From Labia minor (taxonomy: Eukaryota > Arthropoda > Insecta > Dermaptera > Spongiphoridae), in assembly GCA_963082975.1 (NCBI GenBank), contig OY720345.1:79453034-79517033 (forward strand): a stretch of DNA of 64,000 nucleotides, read 5' to 3'. The position numbers and the translations under genes were made by a program. Shown here one piece after another: positions 31,411 through 45,643 of this stretch. The first letter of the stretch is position 1, and the number at the start of each line of letters is the position of its first letter. The notes below the pieces were generated by a model. That model was not told the origin of the DNA. It worked only from the letters and a program-made list of their open reading frames with translations, and ran no database searches.

Positions 31411-32255
31411 TCATACAGGAGAAAAACCTTTCGAATGTAATTATTGTGAAAAGAAATTTAATCACAATCTTTTTAAAATAATCATTTAATAATTCATACA
31501 GGGCTTCATCATGAAACCGCCCCAAATTTAGTGGTTTTAGGTTAATTTATGAATAATTTCTTTTTTTAAATTAATAATATATATATTTAAAATTATAGGA
31601 TTAAGTAACTAAAATAAAAATAAATTATATATTAGAATTAATTTAAATCTCAGCCTTAATTGGTCAAAATATATATTTTTGTTACACACATGAGAAAAAG
31701 CTACTGTTATCGAATCTTCGATTATTCGATACTTCTAATGAATCTCAAGTCTATTTGATATTGAGATAAATTTATTTGACATCATAGAAATTATTATATA
31801 TTTTTCAATAAATAAGAATAAAATTATCGATTAATTTTTCTTAAATTTGGGTGATAAGATTGTAAATTTTTTACTTTTTTAATCTTATTTTTTTTATTTT
31901 TGAATAAATTTAAAAATTTATCAATTTTCTGATGCTATATACTTTAAATTATTAAAAAATCTATTATTATTAGTTTGGTTGAATAGTAGTTATTGAATTG
32001 AGTAAAAATAGTTAACTATCCATTTGTGATTTTACTATTATAATTAATAGTAAAAAATTTGGAATTCAAAATGTTAAAATTCATGTAGTATAGGACTGCC
32101 CACTCACATCATAGGGTCATAATCAGTCATAATTTTGTTGACAATGTTCAAACTTAATCTAAATATGGAGAATAAGGATGAATAAAAAATAGGCAAATAT
32201 ATATTAAAAAAAAAAATTTTTATTTTGAAAATAAAATTCTTTCAAGAGAAGGATT
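31411..32255. other. Residual finger sequence and A+T-rich spacer
   Basis: 31411-31560 is out-of-frame finger sequence plus a 3' flank (GAAACCGCCCCAAATTTAG) shared with D. The remainder to the RpS2 3' end shows no gene. Confidence 0.5.
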
Positions 32256-33713
<1,458 letters not shown>

Positions 33714-34095
33714 GATCTTAAAAAAGAAAGTTTCTTTCAATTAAAATCAATTTTTTATGATAAAAATTATTTTCTTAATATTAGATAGAGGATAATAATC
33801 ACAAAAAATAAAGAAAAATAGTTAAGTAAATTACATATTAATTACAATAAAAAGATTATAGAAAAATATAGAATGAAAATATAGCATGGATATACTTATA
33901 TAGGTAGGATTAGATTAATGAATTTACTAAACATACTTAAACATTTTTTTTTATTTATTTTTTTGCAAAATTAGTAAAAATTTGACTTCATAATAAATTA
34001 TTATAATTATTTTAAAATAAAAGATTAATTTTAGCAATAAAAAAAGAAAAAAAAAGAAAATTTTAAAGGAATTTATTATTATTGAGAATACATAC

Positions 34096-34141
34096 GTGAG
34101 TTCAACGACAAAGTTTGACCAAGTGGAATGTTAGAAGGAAG
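34096..34141 (-). promoter_or_regulatory. RpS2 leader exon with 5'TOP tract
   Basis: The minus strand reads CTTCCTTCTAACATTCC.. and ends at a donor GTATGT (34095-34090). A C followed by a pyrimidine run is the 5'TOP signature of ribosomal protein mRNAs, so transcription probably starts at about 34141. Confidence 0.55.
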
Positions 34142-35831
34142 TTGATGCCTTTTATCAGACAAATCACAACGTTAATCAAATTGTTGCTTTTAATTTTAAA
34201 TGTTCTATTTACTAAATAATTAAAACAAAATTAACTTTATTTCTAAAATTATATGAATATTTTTATGTTTTATATTATCTTTGAAATTTATATCTAAATA
34301 TATAATTTGTCTTAAATTTTTCTCTAAAACATTTTTGTATCATTTTTTAAATTTTAAGTTGCATATCTTTTTTGTAATTTCTGTTCATATTTAATTTAAA
34401 ACTTTTAAAGAAATATTTAATTTTTATTTGGAAATTATTTCTTTCTTCCTGATCTTAATTAACATTAATTTTTGCTTCATTTTTAAACTTTTAACTTGCA
34501 TATTTATTTTTTAATAATGATTCCTATGTTCCAATATAATATAAAAATTTGAAGGAAATATTTACTTTTTATTTCAAAATTATATATATTTATTCTTTTC
34601 CTTTCTTAATTAACATTTGCCTGTTGTTGAGATAAAATGTTATGAAAATTTATTTTTTTATATATAATATTTATATTGTATATTTATTCATTTCAATTTT
34701 TTTAAAATTTATTAAAGAAATTCATCTATTTCTGTGGCTCTGCCGATCTCAAAAGTACTTGGCCCAACTTGGCCGCAGCAACCACTTTTTCATTTGGGGT
34801 AGAATCGTAGAAATACATATTTAGCTAATATATGATATTCCTTATTTATAATTTATTTTAACGAATCCTTGCTAAAATTAATAATTTTAAGTTCATACAT
34901 TACTTGGTTGACTTGAATCGGCTCAGAATCTATTTCGGATACAAATGTATTATCACAAATTTTTGTCTATTTTTACAAATTTATATATTCATTAATAAAG
35001 ACAATAATAGGCAATCCCTAATTAATAAATATAGTGGAAATACTTTTCAAGAAAAATAATCTATTCCATGTTTGCTTATTATTTCATCTTTTTTTGAATA
35101 TCAATTTTAAATTTAGAAGCACCTCGAAATCCTCTGATAATTTGCTTCACTTTAATCGAAGCCTTAAGATTCTTATACATATTGAGGATTGATGTATCAC
35201 AAAATTTTGACCATTTATATATATTTATTAATTACAAATAATAACTAGTCAATTTCTAATTAATATAGTAGAAATACCTTTGAGAAATAATATATTTTTT
35301 TAATAAATTACAAAATAAAAACAGTTTTGTATTTATTTATTTCAATCAATATATATTAAAAACTTCAATTTAATTTCGTTTTCTCATTAATTTTTAATTT
35401 AATCAAGTAATTAATTATATATTTTATTGTATGAGATAATGAGATTCAATATTCATTTTATTTTTATTTATATATAGTAATATGTAAGGGAATCTAATAT
35501 GATTAATTGTTTAAAACTAAAACTATAAATTTAAAATATAAACATTTAATAGTGTTACATAATTTAAATTGTTTTATTTTATTTTTTGTTCTAAGGGTCT
35601 TTCGCTTTTTCTATTTGAATCGCCTCAGAATCTATTTCGAATAAAAATTTATTATCACAAAATCTTGACTATTTTTATATATTTATATTCATTAATAATC
35701 CTTAATTAATAAATATATTGGAAATATGTATAAGGAGGAATATATTTTTTAATAATAAATTACAAAATAAAAAAAAAAAATCAAGTTATTTTTTTATTAA
35801 AATTTTTTTAATATTTTACATTATGTTTATT
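34142..35831. other. Spacer between RpS2 and RpS10
   Basis: A+T-rich, no gene. It contains a short LINE 3'-end fragment at 34727-34785 (reverse) and the repeat triplet described separately. Confidence 0.5.
34910..35770 (+). repeat. Three diverged copies of a 160-180 bp repeat
   Basis: Copies near 34910-35065, 35130-35310 and 35610-35770 share GAATC, 'TATTATCACAAA', 'TTGACTATTTTTATATA', 'ATTAATAAATATA' and 'GGAAATA' in that order. Local duplication of an unknown A+T element. Confidence 0.45.
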
Positions 35832-37115
35832 TTATTGAGGTGGTCCTGCTCTTCCACGACCATAACCGCCTCGGAATTCAAATTCTCCAGTTCCAGCACC
35901 AACATCTCCTTTTTTATCTGGGCCACCCAAACCAGATGATTGGGCACGTCTATAAGTGGATCTATCATCTGCAGGTCGAACACCTTCTGATCTAGCAGCA
36001 GTTGGTCGTGGCCGTACTGTTTCAGGTCTTGTTTGGCGTTTCAAAGTAGATGGAACAATCTTAAATCATAATATTTTAATTAGATAATAGAAAAAAAATT
36101 ATTTTATTAGAAATATTTAATATAGAGATTGTTTCAATTAAGAGTACCCGAAAGAAAATGTATTTCTAAAGGGGCGCAATATTGATCAATTATTCTTCGA
36201 AATTCTAAAGCAATGAACAGTGGAATAACAAACTGAACATTGACTCTAATTTCGATTTGATAGCCTATAATCTATAAATATTTATTTTGTTTGCAATTTC
36301 ATATATGGAAAAGTAATTTTATTGGAAATATTTAATATCGAGATTGTTTCAATTAAGAGTACCCGAAAGAAAATGTATTTCTAAAGGGGCGCAATATTGA
36401 TCAATTACTCTTCGAAATTCTAAAGCAATGAACAGTGGAATAACAAACTGAACAATGACTCTAATTTCGACTCACTATTACTGAAATCCTTAAGATTAAT
36501 TTTGTCCTCAAGTGATTAAAATTTAATAAAAGAAGGTTAAATAACAATATTTAATTTCAAAATTAGTTGGCACCCACTAACATTTATCATAAATAGATTA
36601 AAAAAAAATAATATAAGTTTATTTGGGTAAAAAAGGCATGTTATAAAAATTAGAATTTCCAAAAATCAGAAATTAAATTTTTCTGAGAGATTGAATAGGA
36701 AAAGCATTTGTATTGTATATAATTTTAGTAATATAAATGCAATATAATGTAATTAAAGATTGAAAATAAATTTACCTCAGATGGGAGATGTAGATAGCTA
36801 CGAAGATAAGTAATTCCTTCATTAGTTAAATACCAATAGAAATGCCTCCATGCGAATTGTTCATTAACATAACCTCTTGATTTAAGAGACTACAAAAAGT
36901 AAATATCAAAATTAGATTATATGTTGATTTATTTTAAATAAATTAACTATATATCCGAATTTTTTTAATACCTGCATTGCTTTAATAACTTGAAGATTTG
37001 GAATACTTTCCAATTCTGGATGTTTGGGAGCATGGAAATCTTTTTTAGCTACCATAACACCCTCTTTAAAAAGATATTCATAAATTGCGACACGATTTTT
37101 CTTGGGCATCAACAT
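35832..37115 (-). CDS. RpS10: 40S ribosomal protein S10 (eS10)
   Basis: eS10 sits at the beak of the 40S subunit near the mRNA entry. Three coding exons, 37115-36972, 36889-36776 and 36059-35832 (486 nt, 161 residues; human 165), join in frame. It begins [20 protein letters not shown], continues [20 protein letters not shown], then the winged-helix segment ([16 protein letters not shown]) and [14 protein letters not shown]. The tail is basic and Gly-rich ([27 protein letters not shown]). The upstream Met lies after the 5'-UTR acceptor TTTTCAG. Intron 3 (36060-36775) holds two tandem snoRNA candidates. Confidence 0.96.
36127..36257 (-). ncRNA. H/ACA snoRNA candidate, RpS10 intron, copy 1
   Basis: On the minus strand: 5' hairpin with lower stem CGAAATT/AATTTCG and upper stem CAATG/CATTG around a pocket (AGAGT/CTTTAG), H box AGAATA, 3' hairpin (TCAAT/ATTGA; CCC..GGG; AGAAA/TTTCT), and ACA followed by three bases (ATC). 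All elements of a two-hairpin H/ACA guide RNA at the usual size of about 130 nt. Confidence 0.78.
36342..36472 (-). ncRNA. H/ACA snoRNA candidate, RpS10 intron, copy 2
   Basis: Near-identical to copy 1 over the whole RNA and about 18 bp beyond its 3' end. The H box is AGAGTA, which still fits ANANNA, and one base of the upper 5' stem differs (CATTG instead of CAATG), weakening that stem. ACA box and pockets are unchanged. Mutations at tolerated positions suggest this copy may also be functional. Confidence 0.74.
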
Positions 37116-37352
37116 TCTGAAAAACAATTGAATAATGAGATTAAAATTATAGAATTATAAAAACTATTTGATAACATTGTTTGGTAAAGACTCATGTTCA
37201 AAGTAAATATGTTAACAAACTGAATTATTTTTTTATATAATATTAATTCTATGATCATAAATGTAAAAAAATATAAAAAATGAGATATTTACTTCAAGTT
37301 GATATATACTGATGACTTGTTAATAAATAGATAAAAATTCTAAATAGAATAC

Positions 37353-37388
37353 CTGCTAGTTAGATGGTTAGATGGCGGAAGAAAGAGA
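37353..37388 (-). promoter_or_regulatory. RpS10 leader exon with 5'TOP tract
   Basis: The minus strand reads CTCTCTTTCTTCCGCCATC.. and ends CTAGCAG before donor GTATTC (37352). The long pyrimidine run right at the presumed start is a classical 5'TOP. Confidence 0.6.
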
Positions 37389-38265
37389 GTTTCAACTTCT
37401 GTGGCCAACTTGCTACTGGATGGCTTCCATTCATCATAAGTTAGTCAAAAGATGTATACATATTATTATTGATATATATATATGATTAAATAAAATATAT
37501 TTTATATAAAATAAATATTATATATTTATTTTTTATTTATTAATTATTTAATGAAAAAATGATAATTTTTTTTAAATATAATAAATAAAAAAATAAACAT
37601 AAATTAAATTTATACTCTCAGCAATTGTAGTATCAATGGAAGCCGAGCATATTCAAAAAGGGGGGATTTGAAATCAACTAAATTTGATTTTTTTCCCAAT
37701 TACGTCTAATTTGACAAATTAAAATTTGCAACATAAATATTGGTGAGTAAATATTAATTTAGCATTATATTCTAGAGGGTGTATAAAATAAATTTTAAGT
37801 AAAATATACAAATGTCATTAAATTGTGAATTAATTTTTCAATAAAGCATTTATGATTTCTAAATTAATTATAGATTAATAATTTTAATATAAATATAATT
37901 ATTCTTTTATAATTAATTAAATAATATTTTACAATGTTATTTAGAAAATATAATTAAAATATAATATAACACAATATTAATATTTCTCAACTTTTGAAAT
38001 TCAAATCTTTTATCTTATTATTTTTTTCTAATTTATACAAAATCATTTGATATATCTCAAGTATTAAATTTAGTAATTAGGTATTTTTTGTTTACTTCAA
38101 TATCTTTTTCTAAGCTTCTATGATTGCCAGATTAATATTTGTTTACATACATTACTATAAATTACTAAAATAATTTTTCATCCGAATTATATATTTATAG
38201 ATATATATTTATAAATTATATTTTTTCAGATTAAGTTATAGTTAAATTACTAAGCATTTTTCAAT
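37389..38265. promoter_or_regulatory. Divergent intergenic region RpS10 / Gemin5
   Basis: About 880 bp separate the RpS10 start (minus) from the Gemin5 start codon (plus). The sequence is A+T-rich. A splice-acceptor-like TTTTTTCAG at 38221-38229 shortly before the Gemin5 ATG may end a 5'-UTR intron. No clear TATA or Inr assigned. Confidence 0.4.
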
Positions 38266-41200
38266 ATGAATGAAGAAATACTTCCACCATCACCCAATTG
38301 GTTCTTAAGCAAAATTCTTGCTTGTTCTTCTGATGGTACATTAGCATACGGTTCTCGATGTAATATTATTATTGCAAAACCCGGGCCAGATCAAGGATTC
38401 CATCCTGACATTAGAGTAATTGTAAATGCTCATCAAGAACGTGTGACCGTGGTCGTCTATTCAACTGCTATAGATAATGACAGCAAGTTTAAAAATTGTC
38501 TTGCCTCCTGTGGTGATGATTACATTATTCGAATATGGGATTTAAATACACTTGCTCCTATTCAAGCTCATACATCACATGGAGTAAGTTAATTAATTTA
38601 TTTTTCAAAAATTTTTATTTAAATAAGTTCCTATTTATAGCCTTATTACATTAAACACTTATTATTATTAATCTTAAATATATTCACAAAGAAATTTGAA
38701 TTTTACAAATATACAAAATACAAAATATTCAAAATATCTAAATCACTATTTAAATTTTATGCAATATATATTATAATCAGTTATTTATATTTTTAACTTA
38801 GCCTGTTATTCAATTTTAAATCAAATCATTAAATTTTATTTATTATTCCTTATAATCATTTAGTAATGTAGTATTTATAGGAATGTTTTATATTATAATA
38901 ATTTCACTTAATATCATATTTATTCTTTTTTTTGTCGATTCTTTAAAGTGCTCTTGAAGATAAAATTAGGTTTGAAGGGATGCATTACACTTATTCGGAT
39001 ACTTAGATTTAAATCATGAAATAATAATATATATATATATATACATATATTAATATGCATTAAATTTATATATATATATATATATATATTATATTTAAAT
39101 TTATTAATAATATTGCCTAATATAAATATATAGTGGACTGAAAATCCAAAAACGCTTTTAGAGAATTACTTGCAGACCACCGATTTCCATTCCTTCTAAT
39201 TAATTTTAAAGGAACAACATAGGACGTATATTCGATGAAGATTGCATCTCTATATTTATTTATTTTCAAATGTTAAAAAAGTTATTAATGAAATCTTTAT
39301 TGGTTTTCTATCATTCAATTTTATTTATAATTTGTTTATATTTAAAGATTTTATTGGATTATGTATTTTAATCAAAATTGATTAAAAGAGATAAACCTTA
39401 AAATATTTAACAATAATTTCTAAATATCTGTCTAGTGAATTTTTATCAAAATTTACTTAATTAAAATCAACTAATATTAATATTTAATTTTCTACTTAAA
39501 GAATTCCAAAGTTATGTGTATGGATTGGTCTCGAGCAAATGCTGGATTAGTTGTTTCTACTGATATTCAAGGAACAATTATCGCTTGGGATTTAAATACT
39601 AATACCACTCAGACTTTTTTCTTTGGAAAAATGATCCCAACATGTATTGCATGTTGTCCACATAAAAGAGATTTGATATCAGTAGGATGTCGTTCTGGAC
39701 TTGTTTTAGTATGTTCACTGAAAGGTTAGTATTATTAGTAATTTTTATTAAATTTATTTGAAATATATATGGATTTATTTTATCTTAAGAGAATGTACAT
39801 TTTATTTCAATTTAGGTTCAGGAAAAGTTTTGCATCGTTTACGAGGACATGATTCTGAAACCCTTTCTTTAGCTTGGTGTCCTGTCCCTTATAACACATT
39901 GAGAACACAAATTTGCTTTAGGTGGTGAATTATTTTATTTCTTTTTTTTATTTCTATCATGTCAAAATAATTGAATATTTATTTTTTTTAAAGCAATGAA
40001 GATCTTCTATTGGCCACAGCTGCAAAAGATAGAACTATATATATTTGGCGAGCAGGATCTGATGGACGTTCTGAACAACTCCTTCATTGTCCTGTAACAC
40101 CTGTAAATTCTGCACATCATAAGTCTAAACTCCCTTCCAATGGACAAAATGTTGGCTGGATGTGTCTCTCTTGGCCAGAACCACATATTGTGTTTACGAG
40201 CGGTGTTTGGGGAGAACTTTTGAGTTGGGATTTGAAATTACTTACTAATAGGTAGTACACTATTAAATAAATAATAAATTAATCACATTATCTATAATAA
40301 CCTATGTTTAGGCCTGAAGGTAAAGAAACGAAAAATAAAATGAAACCCTGGTCTTTAATTCATGGTTGTCATGCTCGAGGATTATTCAGCATTGCCTGTT
40401 CACCATCTCAAACATTATCTTATTCTGAAGAATGTGCTCAACTAAAGGCTCGCATAACAGGACAAGTAATTTTTTTATCAAATATAAATCATAAAACAAT
40501 GACACAATAAAAACTTATTTAAATATATTACCAATTTTAGCCTATTAATCCCCGATTAGTTTGGACAACTGCACAAGATCGTCTCCTAACTGCTTATGAT
40601 TTGAACACTGGAAAAGTGGTTGTGAATGTACCCACTATGGGTGGATTCGTTTATTGTTGTGCCATTTCTCCTTTAGATGCCAATCGAGTTGCTTTAGGAG
40701 TTGGAGATTCTATGATCCGCGTATGGAATTTAGCAAGTCCACGAGCTTTGGACATTTCATGTTTCTGGCAGAAAATACAAAGCAAGGTGATTATTATTTT
40801 ATTCTTTTAATTAATCCGTAGAAAAAAAAATGTATTTATTTATTTTTATTAAAAGGTAATGGCATTAGCTTGGCATCCAACAAAAGATGGTATACTCGCT
40901 TATGGAACCGGGGAAGGCCGAGTAGGAGTTTATGATACTAATAATACTGGAAAACCTCCCATAATTCTTAAACAACACCATCGACGGTCAGTTTATTCAT
41001 TGTCATGGGGACCTCCTCTTGGCCGTGCTGAAGTTGAAGATCCTGACAAGCCAAGACTTTTTACTTGTGGAGATGGTGATATCTATCAATATGATATGGA
41101 TTTTCCGGATCAAGATCCTATCAATATAAAAGAATTAATACATGAATCTAACCCATCGATCAAAAAAACTGTGGTATGTATATTTCAATATACAACTGAA

Positions 41201-44200
41201 TTATTTTATTTATATACGAAAAAATAATTTAATTATATTTTTTTAAAAGGTTCGAACAGATTTAGCTTGGAAACCAGACTTAACTTCTTTGGCGCTTGGA
41301 AATGAAGATGGATCAGTTCATGTATTTTCCGTACCTAATTTAACGCTTACTACAACACTTTATTCACATAAAAAGCTTATTCAATCTATGTGTTGGCATC
41401 CTGAGAGTACTGCTACAGATACAGGCTATAGCCCTTATCGAAATTGGCTTGCAGTTGCTTCAAATGAAAATACAGTTAAAGTATTTGATCTTGCCGATCC
41501 GACTGCCACTAAAGTACTTTCAGGACATTTATCACGAGTTGTCAAATTGGCTTGGTCGCCCCATATTGGAGGACATTTAGTTACAGTCTCTTATGATGAA
41601 ACGGCTCAGGTAATAATTGATTATTAATTAATTAAATAAATTAATTTAAAAATAATAATATTAAAATATTATACTAATGATAATTATAGGTATGGGATGT
41701 TCCTAATCAAAGGCCTATAGCAAATTTTGCAGGGCATTCTAATTCAGTTTATTGTTGTATATGGAGTCCTCTTGATCCTGATCTAATCGTAACTGGTTCT
41801 GCTGATTTTACTTTACGCGTTTGGCGAATTTCATTACAAGAGGCAGTTTTACCAGTGGAGAAAAAAAAAGCTCGTAAGATAGAAATGAAACGTATGATTC
41901 AAGCGGCTGAAGCAACAGCCATCGAGAACTCTGGAATAATGCCAAATGGAAATTCCCAAAGATTGAATATTGACATAATCAATAAATACGATGAGGATCA
42001 AGAGGTTGAGTACGCTCGTACTGAGAGAGAAGTTCGAGAATCGTTAACCTCTCTAACTTTAAATTCTTCTATAAAGTAAATAATTTGTTAATATTTTATA
42101 TTTTTATTTAAAAAAAATCATTACTCATATACTATTTTTTATTACTAGTTTAAAGAAGAAAACCAACTCTTCATCTTTAAATCGCCGATCATTTTTTCCG
42201 GCCTCTTCTCATTCCAGAACTACTCACAAAGGCCAATATTCAGTTTTAGATATATTAGATACTCCAGATGATCTTGGAGAAGGTCGTTTATTACATTATG
42301 GCTTTTTTGGCGATGACAAATCAATGTCTAGAATGCTTGCTTCTGAACAAAGTCATCATCAAAAAAATTCAAATATTGAATTAAGTCATCATATTGCACT
42401 TTGGCGTGGAGATTTAGCTGAAACCATACGTGAAGCAGCTAGAAAAAGGCAATTGACCGACTGGCTTGTCTCAATGGCCCCTATGGTTTCCCAAAGAGCT
42501 TGGCATGAAGCCGCTCAGGTATTTAGTAATAATTTTACTTTATTATTTTTTTTCTTCATATATCTCTATAATTTTTTAAGTGTATAATAGTTGAAATTTA
42601 AAAAAAAAAATATAATAGAAGAATAATAGAGGCTTATAAAATTTACTTACATATTAAATTATTTTTAATATATAAACTATTTTATAATTCTTTTTATATA
42701 ATAACATATATTATATATATATATATATATATATTAATATTTCTTAATAACTTATTCATAATATTATTCTAGGCTTATGCAAGTCAATTGGTTATGGTTG
42801 GAGCACACCAAAAAGCTGCTTCTTATTTATTAGCATGTCATAGAGTTGATGAAGCAATTGATTTGTTAGTCGAACAGAAAATGTATCGTGAAGCAGTTGC
42901 AATTGCACGTTGTCGACTTTCAGGTGGTGGTGATTCCACTATTAATCGTCTTCTTTTAGAATGGGGAAAACATTTAACGGGAGAAGGCAATTACGAAATG
43001 GCTGTTGATTGTCTTGTAGCAAATAATGAACTTGCTGAAGCTGCAAAATTACTATTTCGAAGAGAAGGTATATTGTCAATAAATTTATTAGTTATTTTAA
43101 AATTCAAATCAAATTAACTTAACTTTTTAAATTGAATAAGAGATTAAGAAATTTCAAACATAACATTATATTTAATATTATAATATATTTTAGATGCGAG
43201 TCAATTATTGATTGCCGCAGAACTAGCACGTAGAGATCCTAACTCATCGGATCTTGCTGTAAATATATCAGCTAAAGCAGTAATTCGCTCTCTAATTACA
43301 AACCAATGGGATTTAGCTCGACAAGCTATTGAAAAGCAAACAGAATTATCAGGATTGCAATTACTTGTTTCTATGCATTCAGCTTTAATTTCGGATGCAC
43401 CAATGACAAGAGATATATTTTGGAGATGGTTACGTGGTGAAATTCCAAAAGATGTCCAACCATTATTAGAAGTAAGATTTTTTTAATTTTATTTTTCATA
43501 AGAAAATTTATCTTTATAATTTTATAATATAATTTAAATTAAATCTTTTTTTTAGATGCTTGATGGTGAACTAATTAATGACTTAACTGTGTATGGAACT
43601 GTTGAAAAACATACGACACGAATGATTTCTGTTGATACCTGGTCTGAACTTTGGCTGGCAGTTTCTAGAGAATGTACTCTAGCCGCTTGTACTCCAAATG
43701 CAGTCAAAAGACATGAACATTTAGTACAGGCAGCTAACCTTTGTGGGCGATATGAAATGCTTCAACCACGAGCTTGTCCTTTGGCTTGGCTATGTTATCG
43801 ACTTGCACCCTCAGGCCCACTTTCAGCATCTTCTCCATTCTCATTAGTTGCCTTGCATCCTGAAATATTTAATCTTCTAAGAAGTTTAAGAGCATTTATT
43901 GCAGCTGGAATATTACATTGTTTGGCCGAAGGATTAGTTTACGAATTTCCAGTAAGTCCTTCAAAGTTTTGGATCACATAATTATTATTATATCTATATC
44001 TAATTCAATTTATCTTATACATTATTTCTTTACTAACAAGTGTTGATTAATTTATTTAGGTAACTCAAAGTAAAATTTGAATCATATTTGTATTTACTTA
44101 TTTTTTATTTTTAATTTTCTTTTTTTTTTTTTGTTTAACATTTTCTTAAAACATCAAGGCAAAGATTGATAGGACCCTTTCTACAGATCATAGGATATCT

Positions 44201-45643
44201 AATTAATATAACCGCACTGTCCTTGGGTAGGATATACAAAAGTCAAAGGTTTATTATTTTCCAACGAAGGCTGACAAAAATAACCTTTGATCCCTAAAGC
44301 AAATAGAATTTAAAAAAAAAAATGTTTGCTTCAATTATATCTAAATTTTATTTTAATATTGGAATTTCTAAAATTTCTTTAAAGGTAGATTTGGGATATT
44401 CGTGGAAAGTATATTATTTCCAAATCAAATCCTCTTTGCTTTAAAATTTTTTCATTAAAAATATTACCTTATCATTCTTTATACGAGTCACGTGTTCTGC
44501 TAACGTGACTTAAATATTCATTTGTTTTATTAATCCTATCAACATGTCTTATCGATTTTTAGAACATAAATTCCTAATAAGATAAAATTTTATTTAATCT
44601 CATCACATAAGTAGTTATATAAAAAAACAAGCAATTTGAGTATTAAATTAGGTCCAGGATCTATGGCAATAGAAATTCATTAAACCTTAATATATTAAAA
44701 ATGTTTTATACTTTTGCTGTGAAACGTTAAATAACGAATATAGAAGGTATTTAGTTTGTTGGAATCAACCTTGTTTTTGAATATAAATATATATATATAT
44801 ATATTATAAAATGATTATTTATTTATTATTATTATTCTGATTAACAATTATTTTATTATAAATATAAAATTTAATTTCGGTCTTTTATTTTTTTTCAAGG
44901 CAAAAAAATTAGAAAATGGTGAAGATGATTGTGAAGATCTTGAAGTTTTATCTACCGAAACCCTTCAAAATTCTGAGATTGAGAAAGAAGAAACAATAAT
45001 TCCTTGGGATTTAGTTGTAGATATATTAAGCGAATGCAAACAGGATTTGCTGGATCGACGTGCTATTAATTATTATAAGAAATTAGTTGAAATAAAAAAT
45101 TTTGAACGTGAAGTGGCAAAGGCTGCAGCAACCGCATCTCTCTCTTCAACCAGTTCAATTTCGATTGGTTCGGGTGATAATGGTGGTGGAGATTATATAC
45201 CTTCATCTCCTAGACCAGCTATTAATTCTTCAGGCGGGGGAGATTCTGAAAGACTAAAATTAGCTGCATTGAAGGCTGAAAAAGAAACATTTGAAAAAGA
45301 GCGGGTGGCAGCACCAAATCCTTTTGTATTTTATTGCAGGGCAAGAGTGGTATGTAAAGAACATATTCAACCACATCAATCTGAACTTGCTGAAAGGCTT
45401 GTGAGCGAATATGAAGTGATTTGGCTTTCATCTCAACAACCAGAAAAAGAGAAAGATAATGAAAATGAAGAAGATGTTAAATCTCCAAAATCAGTCCCTA
45501 CTCCTTCTTCCGCTTCTCCAAATGATTCATCCTTATCTTCTTGTACAACCGAAATTTTAATTCCCGATCACTGTCCCTCCCCCCCATCAAATAATTCAAC
45601 ATCAAATTCGATTACTCCTGGTGTTCCTATAATATCACCTTGA
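38266..45643 (+). CDS. Gemin5: Gem-associated protein 5 (Gemin5)
   Basis: The SMN-complex subunit that reads the Sm site and cap of snRNAs and also acts on ribosomes. Fourteen coding exons join in frame: 38266-38583, 39502-39724, 39816-39921, 39994-40251, 40312-40465, 40541-40786, 40856-41173, 41250-41609, 41690-42075, 42149-42518, 42773-43067, 43194-43471, 43556-43951, 44900-45643 (4452 nt, 1483 residues; human 1508). Residues 1-712 form the WD40 double propeller (LPPSPNWF near the start corresponds to the cap/RNA-contacting aromatic pair; many GH..IRIWD/VRVW-type blades such as DDYIIRIWDL, DFTLRVWRI). A charged linker precedes the TPR-like helical dimerisation region (about 855-1105, ALWRGDLAETIREAARKRQL, CHRVDEAIDLLVEQKMYREA). 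The C-terminal RNA-binding half follows, with a Ser/Gly-rich insert (GSGDNGGGD) and a Ser/Pro-rich tail. No breaks seen. Confidence 0.95.
38584..39501 (+). other. Gemin5 intron 1
   Basis: 918 bp, A+T-rich, with (TA)n around 39030-39090. A pair of small hairpins at 39133-39215 does not meet snoRNA criteria. Confidence 0.5.
44150..44265 (+). repeat. SINE tail fragment in Gemin5 intron 13
   Basis: TAGGACCCTTTCTACAGATC, ATAGGATATCT and AATATAACCG align with the complement of the SINE at 60637-60760 (AGGACCCGTTCTACTGATC, ATAGGACACCT, GATATAACCGG). The tRNA-like head is absent. Intron 13 (43952-44899) is otherwise plain A+T sequence. Confidence 0.6.

Noticed and set aside
39133-39215. Two small hairpins in Gemin5 intron 1 with an ACA, snoRNA-like
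   Set aside because: No ANANNA hinge and a 3' hairpin far too short for an H/ACA RNA.
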